DNA of 64,000 nucleotides from Posidonia oceanica. Its lineage: Eukaryota; Streptophyta; Magnoliopsida; Alismatales; Posidoniaceae. The stretch covers positions 96,738,501-96,802,500 of the forward strand of contig JAZBRS010000020.1 in the NCBI GenBank assembly GCA_037176725.1, in the 5' to 3' direction. The notes beneath the pieces were generated by a model, which worked only from the letters and a program-made list of their open reading frames with translations, did no database searches and was not told the origin of the DNA. The translations under genes and the position numbers were made by a program. Shown piece by piece: positions 21,205-32,200 of the stretch (its first letter is position 1; the number at the start of each line of letters is the position of its first letter).

Positions 21205-22850
21205 GCCTACAGTTAAAATTCATTAATTTGAACAATTACTAGGCAAATGAATTTGCGAGTGTTACATTAATGGTAAACAAATGAGTTTCTTTAAGTCCTC
21301 CAGGGAGCTTAAACAGTGTGATCCTTTGCCTCCATCTTTTTTTATTCTGGCTCAAGGGGTTGTCAGTAGAGGATTCATTCTTTGTTCTCTTGAGGATTAT
21401 GTCTGAGATATTCTTCATCGGGTAAAGGTTTAGCGCCATCTCATTTATTTTTTGCTGATGATGCTTTGTTATTCAATAGAGCTGCAGGAACCTCTATTCG
21501 TAACCTTATGGATTTTATTGCTAAGTATAAAGTTTCTTCTGGCCAACGAATGGGGAGGAATAAATGCACATATGTTTGGCAAAGACCAACTGTGAGGAAT
21601 GAGATGATTGTGCATTACACTAGTTTCTCCAGAGGTTCTTGGCCTATTATATATTTGGGTGCCCCTATTGCTGTAGGTCATTCTAGAGGATCTTACTTCC
21701 AGGCTTTGGTGGAGAAGGTTCATCAACGAATTGAGGGGTGGGGTTCTCGTTTCTTGAATATGTCTAGTAGGCTTGTTTTGGTGAAAAATATTTTGTCCTC
21801 TATTCCTCTTCACATTTTAGCAGTTTTGAAAATTTCGCCTCATGTCACAAATATTATTTATCATATGATGAGAGATTTCCTATAGGGTTATAAGGAGGGG
21901 AAGAAACTTCGGTGAGATGGGACTATTGCACTAAACCTTTGAATGAGATGGGCTTGAGGATTCGTCTGTTTGATGATGTGTATCTTCTGTTTAGAATCAA
22001 GAGTTGTTGGAAACTCCTCATGAAAGATTCTCTTTGGAGTAGCTTCTATGTTACCAAATATCGTATTGCACAAAAGGGTTGGTATGCCTCTACTCCCTCT
22101 TATGGTTTTGTATAGTGGAAATCTCTTATAATAGTGATGCCTTGGGTGATATCTCAGTCTTTGTGGCGTATTGACAAAGGTGATAGTTCCTTTTGGATGG
22201 ATAAATGGTTGGATGATGGCATTCTTTATAATAACTTTGGCCATCTTCCAATATCTCATCTTTCGGTTAGGGTGGTGGACGTCTACTTCAACAGGGATCT
22301 ATTTCCTGGTCACATAGTAGACGACACAGGTGAGTTGGCTCATATGTGGCGTATTTTCCATAATCTGCATGTTGATCCTCAATGTGAGAATGATACACTG
22401 GTGTGGACTCCTACTTCTGATGGTAAATTCTCAATCAAGAGTTCTTGGAAGGTGATAAATACGAATAGTACAGTGGTTAGTAAGAAAAAGTGGATTTGGT
22501 TTATCTTGTTACCTACAAAAATGTCCTTATTTCTTTGGTGTATCAGTTGGAATGCAGTTGCTGTTGATGCTAGCATTCAGGCTCATGTAGTTCCTTTTGT
22601 TTCAAAATGTAGTTGCTGTATGGATCCGTAGGTGGAGACTTTGCATCATCTTCTTTTGCAAGGTGATCTAGGAAAGAAGGTTTGGACTTTCTTTTCGTCT
22701 ATTTTACATATGCAGGTTAATCATGATATTGCCTCCACTATCATCTCTTGGTGTGATCGGGCGAGGGCAATTTTATATGGGTATACTCTTATAGGGATCC
22801 TTCCTAGTTTCATCTGTTGGCATATCTGGAGAGAAAGGTGTAACACATGA
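21205..22850 (+). pseudogene. LINE1 reverse transcriptase C-terminus and zf-RVT region
   Basis: Residues INGKQMSFFKSSRELKQ and DPLPPS match the RT block before the catalytic site. FFADDALLF follows in another frame near 21450, with the FADD catalytic motif. Later IYLGAPI and SSIPLHILAVLKI are typical of plant L1 RT thumbs. After a TAG at 21883-21885 and frame changes, 21912-22850 shows SSFWMDKW and the zinc-finger-like RVT region (KMSLFLWCISWNAV, CSCCMDP). At least three stops and two frameshifts. Confidence 0.8.
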
Positions 22851-22987
22851 TTTTCTAGCCGGTTTCAGAGCTGGTCATAGGTTGCCACGGTTATTATAGT
22901 TGAATGCAACTTCATGCTTAGTGGGAAGAGGCTTAGCTTCATTGGTGTGTTGCGATTATTCTTCAACGTGTTGGTTTTAAAGTTCCC

Positions 22988-23521
22988 TTGCTTCTCGAGA
23001 AACATTTTCTTATTGTTAGGTGGAGGCCTCCAACATTTGGTCTTAAGGCTAATGTAGATGGCTCATTGACCTCTTCTACTGCTGGTGGTGGGGGTATTGT
23101 TAGAGACTCCCATGGGCATGTTATTTTTGCCTTTTCTAACTACTATGGGTGCATCACCAACAATGAGGCAGAGATGAGAGTTGTCTGGGATCTTCTTCAG
23201 CTTTGTGATAAGCACGACATTGTTATTCAAGAGGTGGAATCTGACTCTCTTCAAGTGGTGCATATGTTGCAATGCAAGATTGATGTTAGTTGGAAATGCA
23301 AACAATGGTGGAGGTGTATTCAGAGATTGTATCAGATTAACATTATCCATTGCTTTCGTGAAAGTAATGATGCTGTAGATTTTCTGGCCAAAGATGGAGG
23401 AAGGATGCATCATGATGTGGTTTATCATAGTTTCTCTAAACTTCCTAGGGAGCTTACGTGTATATGCAATCTTGATAGATGGGGAGTTCCTAGTATTAGA
23501 ACTAGAAGAGGTATGGGTTAG
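22988..23521 (+). pseudogene. LINE1 RNase H domain
   Basis: A 177-codon open frame with LKANVDGSL, GGGGIVRDSHG, NNEAEM, ESDSLQVVHML and ESNDAVDFLAKDG. This is the RNase H (RVT_3 type) found at the end of ORF2 in plant L1 elements; the D-E-D-D residues are present. It is the best preserved part of LINE1 but is detached by frameshifts from the RT part. Confidence 0.85.
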
Positions 23522-23691
23522 TCTTTTTCTCCCCTTCTTTTTCCCAAGGGCATGGGTTTTGGAGGGGAGTTTTTTCAGACTAACACATGGGTTGGTGATT
23601 GATGGGTCCAAATCCTCTTTTGAGGTGTATCATTATTTTTGTACTCTTTCAACTATCAATAAAAAATTCATTGCCCAAAAAAAAACATTTA

Positions 23692-23696
23692 CAAAC
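23692..23696. repeat. Likely E2 target-site copy CAAAC (one side only)
   Basis: Five bases directly outside the E2 3' LTR end. The other copy should lie beyond the right window edge. Confidence 0.4.
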
Positions 23697-26058
23697 TGTC
23701 GTGACCACGCCTCGGCGACGCGGTGGTACGCTGCCAAAGCTCGCGCGCACCGGCTGGAGAGAAGGGCAATGGCTAACGGTGAATCCGAGGAAGGACGCTC
23801 GACTCGAAAACACCGAAAAACGGAGAAGAAAACAAAAGATAAAGCAAAAATGGAGTCGCCACCTAGTCTATTAAATCGGAAGATGAGGAAAACCGAAGAA
23901 AGCATGAAAAACATGCAAATGATGCAATGTTATGCCAAAGTAAGACTCGTGCCTAGGACAAGGGCATCATGGTCATTGCGGCCCCAAGAAAGGGTAAGGA
24001 CTCTTGTTACGCACGGGGAAGGTGTTAGGCACCTCCGATATGCCCGGAATCGGTCTTTCTAGGCTTTTCGCTCACATAAGCGGGAATGTCAGCAATGCTT
24101 GCCATTAACTGTACGCTCGTAGGCGAGGAATGCAATGCCATGCTATAAATGCTTTAACATGCTTAAAGGAATGCTTAATGCCATGATGCATGAGGGAAAA
24201 CAAAACATGCGATCTATGTGCTTAGCGACGCTGTTGGTATCTTAATCGGGCATACCACAGTTCTAAAGAAGTCCAAACAGTAAGCATCATCTCCTTAGAT
24301 GCAATGCAGGCGCGAAACAAAACGTCGGAGGAAAACCATGCAATGCAAGAAGGCGCCATGCAACATGTATTCGTAAAACATGCTAAGCTTAATAAAACCA
24401 TGCCAAAATGACTAGTATAAGTTGAAATAACATGATATGATGATAAATAAACTAGGGAAACGAAATCAGAACAAAGCAAACCAAGTAAACGAAAGACAAA
24501 GTGGCAAACATGGACTTTGTCCATTGTCTAAGCTCAGGCATGTGTCGCCTGTCATCGCGGTGACAGGACACGTCGCCGGCAGGAGCGGTGGCGGCGCAAG
24601 TCGCCTGTGAGAGCGGCGGCAGCACAAGTCGCCTGTCGGACGGGCGACAGAGCCCTCTGCCAACTGCTTCAGACAGCTAACTTCATCACCGGCAAAAGGA
24701 CATTCACACATTGTAAAACACGAAGCAAAATACATGGAAATACGGAAGGCATATCTGGGAACAAAATCATACAATTATTATGCAAAATGGGTGCCTGAGC
24801 TACGAGATATGCCAGCTCAAAGTTCGACTAGGGTACTACCAGAAACACAGTCGAGTCGCCGCTAGAAGCGGCGACGCACTTGGCAGTCCGGTGGCTGGAT
24901 TTTGTTGCCAAATCCCGCACCACCAGCAATGCTAAAAATGTAACTAATGATCGAGGAAGCACGACGGCACTCCCAGGAACACAAGCATATATTTAAAACC
25001 AAAAATGGGCATCTAGATATCTCTCCCCACCTCCACCTCTCCTCACCGGCAACGTCCACATCCACTAGCCTTGGGGAAGGTTGACAGGCCGCGAGACACC
25101 GCCTCGGCGCACGGAGAGGGTTGAAGGAGGAAGAGGGAGGTCCGCGGAGGGGAGAGGAGGTGCTGCTCACTTGTGCAGTCCTGACGTCGGCGAGTTACGA
25201 TGGCTGGTGGCGGCGTGGGACGACGGCGTCGGTGCGAGGGAAGGGCTAGCTGCTCTCTGGATGGCATGGAGGAGGTCCGACGGTGCTTCCCGGTGCTCGG
25301 GCAAGGGTGTCACGGCGTCTGGTGGCTGGAGGAAGTGTCGGCTCGATGGTGGCCGGAGTTGGAGAAGACGACGGTCGACGGCGGTCGTCTGGGGTGTTGG
25401 CTCATTGGGGAGGCTTGCTGGGGCTTGTGTAGATCTCCAGCAAGCTCCGGGATGCTCGGGGGGCGTGGGAGGCTCTGGTTCTCTCTAATTTCTCGGAAAA
25501 TGGTCGCCGACGGTGAATGGGTGTTGGGTTGTGGTTTTTGTTCGGTCAAGGTGTACAGAGGGCCTTGGTCATTGCAGGGCAAGGAGGCAGGTCGTGGGCT
25601 CGTGGGGGCATGGGTGCAGGTCGTGGGAGGACGTGGTGGTGTTAGGGCAAGGTGGGAGGAGTGGCCGGAAGCATCCAAAGGCATGTCGTGGGAGAGTTCA
25701 AACGGGTGGCGCGGCTGCTCTGTTTCTCACAGTGAGTCACCTCTCGCAGCGGCGACAAACGAAGTCATCGCTATTAACGGCGACAACAATAGTCACCACT
25801 ACGACAGGCAACAGAGTGTGAGATCCAGTGGACTGGGCCTGTTGGGCTTGGGAGTTGGGTTTTTGGGTTGAATGGGTTGTGGGCTTTGGTGTAAACTGGG
25901 TTTGGGTAGGTTTAGGTCTAGGTTAAGGGTTTGGGATTAGGGTTTAAGTGGGGTTTAGGGTTTAGGTTGGATTTAAGGTTTGGGTTTGCCATGCCTCGAT
26001 CCGAGCGAGCTCCCAGAGAGAATCACCAATGTCCAGTTGCCAAAACGGGGTGTCAACA
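23697..26058 (-). mobile_element. E2 3' LTR (2362 bp)
   Basis: On the minus strand it starts TGTTGACACCCCGTTTTGG at 26058, right after a PPT, and ends at 23697 in a diverged terminus. Motifs shared with the other LTRs are AATCGGTCTTTCTAGGC (about 24047), the primer-site-like GGTGGCGACTCC (about 23863-23852), a GC-rich block (25020-25870) and TTTAGGG-like words (25905-25980). It is much shorter than the others and lacks the long array and ATGCAA block, so it is a deleted or different subfamily. Confidence 0.85.
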
Positions 26059-27149
26059 GATGCCCCTCCTTGAGTGAGGTCGAGGGAACCGAGGCCGCTG
26101 CTCTGGGTTGACAAGACACCCCACCCGAGCTGGCAGGAGTACCGACGCTATTGGCATGAGTCACTTATCCAGCGGATGCACCAAAAGTCATGACTTGTTG
26201 CTGCGATGTGAATGTAAATGCAGATGCAAATGTTGTTGCTGATGCATTGTTGTTACTAATGCTCATCGTGCTGAACTCCGCTGGGGGAGAGGTGGGCAGT
26301 GCATGTGTGTGCGAGGATGTTGTGGATAATGCAGTGCTGTGTGCTGAGGCTTGAGGCAACTCTAGCATGGGATGTTGATGCTACGTGCTGAGCTATGTAC
26401 GGCTTTAAGCGATGCTGGTGTGGTGCATGTTGATGTGATGCTGTGCTTGACACTACTGGGGATAGGAAGAGTATGCGGTGCTGTTGAAAATGCATGCCGA
26501 TGCTGAACATGCGATGCTGATGATAATGTATGCTGATGATAATGCATGCTGATGCTGAGCATGCGATGCTATGAGGTGCAATGCCATGCAATGCGACAAG
26601 TTGGCAGCTAATCCAAACTTGCACACAAAAGGGGGCACCAGACAAGACTAGCATGCTTGCCATCCGGGCAGTTAGGGCTAGCAGCCTGGAGGAGGACTCC
26701 AGACAAGACTATCGTGCTTGCCGCCCACGACGCTAGACACTTTAATGGATGTCATCCGGGCAGTTAGGACTGCTAGCCTGGCTAGATGAGGGTATGACAC
26801 CAAAGGTAGTAGAAAAGATGCCCCTGGTATCAGGCTGATGATACCAGGGGTGGCTAAAATGCTCTTGGCATCGGGAAAGAACGCCAGACAGTTTGACGGG
26901 TGTCATCCAGGCAGTTAGGGCTGCCAGCCCGGAGGAAATGAGAGCGCGATACCAAGGGTAGCAGAAAAGATACCCCTAGTATCAAGGAGGTGATACCAGG
27001 GGGCAGCCAAAAGCACTCCTGGCACCGATAGGAGGCTAGACAGTATGACGGTTGTCAACCGAGCAGTTAGGGCTGCCATCCCAGAGTAGGAAAGCAAACT
27101 GGAGCAAGGCAAGGGACAAACCTGTCAACCGAGGTACTGTAAGCAATGA
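26059..27149 (-). other. E2 PPT and distal 3' UTR with about 180-bp repeats
   Basis: On the minus strand GGAGGGGCATC (26069-26059) is the PPT. The inverted repeat partner GTTGACAAGACACCCCA lies at 26107-26123. From 26640 to 27080 three diverged units of about 180 bp each contain a GGGCAGTTAGGGCTGCC-type hairpin, and two of them carry a perfect or near-perfect palindrome (CCCCTGGTATCA/TGATACCAGGGG at 26821-26850). No gene. Confidence 0.75.
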
Positions 27150-28725
27150 GGACGTGGGGCAGATTAGTGAATTTGTCGACCAAGATGCAGTCGGCGACAA
27201 ACCGGGGGGCAGAATGGCGAGTTTGTCAGATGAGACGCAGTCAGTGACAAAATGTGGAGCTGGATGGCGAGTTTGTCAACCGAGACGCAAGTTGGTGACA
27301 AAACACGGGGCAGGATAGCGAGTTTGTCAACAGAGACGCAAGTCGGTGACAAAACGCGGAGCTGGATAGCGAGTTTGCCAACTAAGACGCATGTCGGTGA
27401 CAAAACGCAGAGCTGGGTAGCGAGTTTGTCAACTGAGACGAATGTCGGTGACAAAATGTAGAGCTGGATGGCGAGTTTGTCAACTGAGACGCAGTCGGTG
27501 ACAAAACGCAGAGCAGGATAGCGAGTTTGTCAACCGAGATGCATGTCGGTGACAAAACGCAGAGCTGGATAGCGAGTCTGTCAACCGAGACGCATGTCGG
27601 TGACAAAACGTTGAGCTGGATGGCGAGTTTGTCAACCGAGACGCATGTCGGTGACAAAATCACAGAGCTGGATAGAGAGTTTGTCAATTGAGACGCATGT
27701 CGGTGACAAAAACACAGAGCTGGATAGCGAGTTTGTCAACCGAGATGTAGTTGGTGACAAAACGCAGAGTAAGATAGTGAGTTTGTCGACCGAGACGCAG
27801 TCGGTGACAAAACGCAGAGCAGGATAGCGAGTTTGACGACTGAGACGCATGTCGGTGACAAAACGTAGAGCTGGATAGCGAGTTTGTCGACCGAGACGCA
27901 TTTCGGTGACAAAACGCAGAGCTGGATAGCGAATTTGTCGATCGAGACGCATGTCGATGACAAAACGCAGAGCTGGATAGTGAGTTTGTCGACCGAGACG
28001 CATGTCGGTGACAAAACGTAGAGCTGGATAGTGAGTTTGTTGATTGAGATGCATGTCGGTGACAAAACGCAGAGCTGGATAGCGAGTTTGTCAACTGAGA
28101 TGCATGTTGATGACAAAACGCAGAGCTGGATAGCGAGTTTGTTGATCGAGACGCATGTTGCTGACAAAACGCAGAGCTGGATAGCGAGTTTGTCGACCGA
28201 GACGCATGTCGGTGACAAAACGTAGAGCTGGATAGCGAGTTTGTCGACTGAGACGCATGTCAGTGACAAAACACAGAGCTGGATAGCGAGTTTGTCGACT
28301 GAGACGCATGTCGGTGACAAAATGCAGAGCTGGATAGCGAGTTTGTCAAGCAAGACACATGTCGGTGACAAAACGTAGAGTTGGATAGCGAGTTTGTCGA
28401 CCGAGACGCATGTCGGTGACAAAACGCAGAGCTGGATAGCGAGTTTGTCGACCGAGACGCATGTCGGTGACAAAACGCAGAGCTGCATAGCGAGTTTGTC
28501 GAACGAGACACATGTCGGTGACAAAACGCAGAGCTGGATAGCGAGTTTGTTGATCGAGACGCATGTCGGTGACAAAACGTAGAGCTGGATAGTGAGTTTG
28601 TTGACTGAGACGCATGTCGGTGACAAGACACAGAGCTGGATAGCGAGTTTGTCAACCGAGACGCATGTCGGTGACAAAACGCAGAGCAGGATAGCGAGTT
28701 TGTCAATCGAGATGCAGTCGGTGAC
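27150..28725 (-). repeat. E2 51-bp tandem array in the 3' UTR
   Basis: About 30 units of 51 bp. On the + strand each contains TTTGTC, one base, ACCGA, GACGCATG, TCGGT, GACAAA, that is an 11-bp hairpin with one bulge and an 8-nt loop. Variants keep pairing, for example ATCGA/TCGAT at 27941-27958. The array is cut by E4 within a unit after GTGAC (28721-28725). The 360-codon minus-strand frame is an artefact of the 51-bp period. Confidence 0.93.
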
Positions 28726-29284
28726 TGTAGCGATCCCGGTGTTCGGATCGTTCATGCACGATACCAAAGCTTGCGTGCACCGATCGGAACTAGGTTCACT
28801 ATTAGCTGGTGTATCCAAGAAGGAAGACTTGACTCGAAAACACCAAAAAAGGGGAAAAAGAGAAAGAAAAAGAAAAGATAAGACAAATCAGAGTCGCCAC
28901 CGTGTCTATTAAATCGGGAGACAAGGAAAACTGGGGAAATGCGTGAATAAACACACAAAACCAAGCAAAAGGTGCAATGCAATGCAATGCAGAAGAAATG
29001 AGATGCAATGATATGCAAATGATGTGACTCGTGCCTAGGATAAGGGCAATATGGTCATTGCAGGACATGAGAAAGGGTAAGGACTCCTGTTACGTGCGGG
29101 GAAGGTGTTAGGCACCCCTGACACGCCCGAGAATCGGTCTTTCTAGGCTTACGCTCGCATACGAAGGATGATGCATGCTTTGAATGCCTAAGTGCCATGA
29201 ATGCCTAATTACATGCTCAAATGTGTGCTCCAAGTGTTGAAATGCATGCAAGGAATTAAACGTACAATCTAAGTGCTCAGTAGC
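28726..29284 (-). mobile_element. E4 3' LTR, terminal part
   Basis: Matches 63273-63830 of the 5' LTR closely, including ACTAGGTTCACTATTAGC and the primer-site-like GGTGGCGACTCTG on the minus strand. It stops at GTAGC (29280-29284), the left target copy of the solo LTR; the LTR resumes at 35005. Confidence 0.9.
29280..29284. repeat. Target-site duplication GTAGC, left copy
   Basis: GTAGC directly before TGTAGCGATC. The identical right copy is at 35000-35004. A 5-bp duplication is standard for gypsy integrase. Confidence 0.9.
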
Positions 29285-32200
29285 TGTAGCGATCCCTATG
29301 GAGGAGCTTCCACGATCGTCACCGATCGGAAAGACCAGGTTCACTATTAGCGGGTGATCCGAGGAGGAAACCCGACTCAAAACACCGAAAATAGAGGCGA
29401 AAAGCCAGAGGGAAGAAGAAAAGAGAAAGGAAAGACAAAAGGGAGTAGCTACCATATCTATTAAGTCGGGAGACAAGGAAAATCAGGGAAATGCATGAAA
29501 AACATGCAAAACCACACAAGAAGATGCAATTTAATGCAAATACTATGCAAAGAGGATGTCTCGTGCCAAGGACGAGGGCAAAAGGGTCATTGCGGGCTAG
29601 AGAAAGGGTAAGGACTCTTGTTACGTGCGAGGAAGGTGTTAGGCACCCCCGACACGTCCGAGAAGCGGTCTTTCTAGGCTTACGCTCGCTTTTGAGGGGA
29701 AATGCATGCTTTGAATGGCTAAGTCCTATGAATGCCTAATTAGATGCTCAAATGTGTGCTCTAAGTGTTGAAATACGTGCAAGGAATTAAACGTGCTATC
29801 TAAGTGCTCAGCAGCGCTGTCTGTGTTCCGAACTGGGCGAACCCTGGTTCGTGAGAACTCCAGGCAGTAAGCATCACTGCCCTAATGCAAATGCAAGCGA
29901 TTAAAACAAAACGCCGGTAAAACCACACAATGCAGGGGTGCGACAAGCAAAGAGGAAAGCAAATCCAGGCGAAAAACAAGCAATGCAATCGTAAAAGCAA
30001 AACATCGGAATAGCCACACAATGCAGGGGTATGACAAGCAAAGGGGAAAGCAAATCCTGGCAGAAAAACAAGCAATGCAAACGTAAAAGCAAAACATTGG
30101 AAAAGCCACGCAATGCAGGGGTATGACAAGCAAAGGGGAAGATTAGACGACATGACGGACGTCAACCGGGCAGTTAGGGTTGCCAGCCCGAATGCAAAGG
30201 AGAGACAAGTGATGTGAGTGTGAAACAAACATCGGTTAAGAACCACACAACGCAGGTGTGAAGACCTACAAAGGGGAAAGAAAGCAAGCAGAGGGATCAC
30301 CACTATCCTGCGACTGTTTCCCACTAAACTGTCCCACGATGTATCTCACACGTTGCCCAAAGCTCGCTGTGCAATCGGATCGTGGAAAAGGGGGAAGAAG
30401 GTCGCGATCAGCAGTGAATCCGAGAGAAAACTCAACCCAAAGACACAAAGAAGACGCGAAAAGAGGAAGTAGAATAGATAGGCAAGAGGGGAAGCCCTAA
30501 TCTACATGCGCGGAAAATGGGGTGCGAAAACAGTGCATGCAATGCAAGTGATATACCACAAAGTGCTATCCAGTGGTTCAGAAGGACTTACCTTGGAGAT
30601 CTGAGGCCTGATCTGAGATAATCTTGGTTAGCATGAAAGTCCGCTCCGCCAGGATGATCCGAGTAGCTTGGTCACGAAGATTCGACGGTCCGATCGGAAG
30701 CTATCCAGGCTTCAAGGCAGAAGGCCTAAGGGCTAGAAAAGACAGGGACCTAAGTGCAAATAGGCTCTAAGGGTGTGCAATGCAGTATGTGTGCATGCAA
30801 AAGTGCTAAGGATGCTGGTAGGTGCCTAAACAGGTGTCTAGGTGCAATGTGCAAAGATGTGTGTGCGATATGTGTGCAAAAATGCAAGTGCAGGGACTTA
30901 TATGCAAATAGGAAAATGTGCAGGGGTCTATGTGCAAAACATGGAAAAAATGCAGTGTAAACATGATAAGTGCATGCAGGGATGCAAGTGCAGCAATGGG
31001 TAGGGCCAGCAGGAGCCAGATGCAACAAAAATACAAGGCAAACATGCAATTGGTCAACAAAGGACCTAAACGCAGTTTTTAGAAAACTTATGGGCTAAGA
31101 TGCAAAACCAGCAAATAGGCACAAATCCCAAAAAAGAAAACCTACAGGGGATCCTCGTGCAACTTTGGAAAAGCTTGGACAGGAAAAACAAAGCCAAGAA
31201 GCATTTAAAAACCACAAAAGACGGTCCCAGGGACCTATGTGCAATTTTCAGGAAAAACCAGGACTAAACAGCAAGTCCAGAAAAAATTCAAGCATGTGCA
31301 ACCACAGTAATGTTCAAAAACCTGGGTGCAACCTAAACAGGCTCTAGGTTTGAAAGCAAAGCCAAAAGAAAACCACATGGAAGCAAAATAACATTGGAAG
31401 GACCTACATGCAAGCTTTTAAAAAGCTAAGGGCCTGACTGCAAGAAAAACAGAAAACCTGAGGGGCACTTTGAAACTCAGAAGGACCTGGATGCAAAAAA
31501 CAAAAGCCTTTGGACCAATCAAAAAGTCCAAAAAAAAACAGATGCATGCCATAGTTGATGTGCAGGGGACCTAAGTGTAATTAAAATAAAATCCAGGGCT
31601 TAAAAACAAGAGAACACAAGGCACAGCACACTTTCAGGGACTGAAATGCAATAAAAGAAACATGCTAGGGTTTTATGTAATGCAATAAGGTTTTAAAAGA
31701 TGATTAAATGAAATGCATGAACTGTGGAAGACTAATGTGCAATTAAACTAAGTATAGGGGCTAAAATGCAATGTGATATGATAAAATGCAGATTTAAATG
31801 ATTTCTAATAACTGAGGATGGACTGAAGTGCAAATAAAATAAATCAGAGGACTTACATGCAATGCAATATGATAAAATGTGCATTTAAATGAAATGATAA
31901 ACCAACAGAGGACCCAAACGCAAATATAATAAATTACAGGAGTAAAATACAATGTAATAAGATAAAAACTAACATTTAAATGAAATTAATATACTGCAGG
32001 ACTTGAAAGTAAATAAAAGAAGCTACTGGACTAGAAGTAAATGAAGTTAAAATTATTTGAACTACAGAAGGACTGAAATGTAATAAAAAGAAATAACAGA
32101 TGATAAACGCAATGCAATATAGTTTTAATTCAGAATTAAATCAAACTTAAACAAACTAAGGACCTAAAAGAAAATAAGCAAAACTAAAAGCGACAAATGC

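Larger units (their letters stand above)
21190..23685 (+). mobile_element. LINE1: 5'-truncated L1-type LINE
   Basis: Begins inside the RT domain and ends with AATAAA, TTGCCC and nine A residues (23677-23685). LINE2 ends with the same TTGCCC and a longer tail, so both belong to related families. The 5' edge is uncertain by tens of bases, and I could not identify a target-site duplication. Coding parts are broken by stops and frameshifts. Confidence 0.85.

Noticed and set aside
27736..28818. 360-codon minus-strand frame
   Set aside because: Product of the 51-bp tandem repeat crossing into an LTR end; no domain and other phases are also open.
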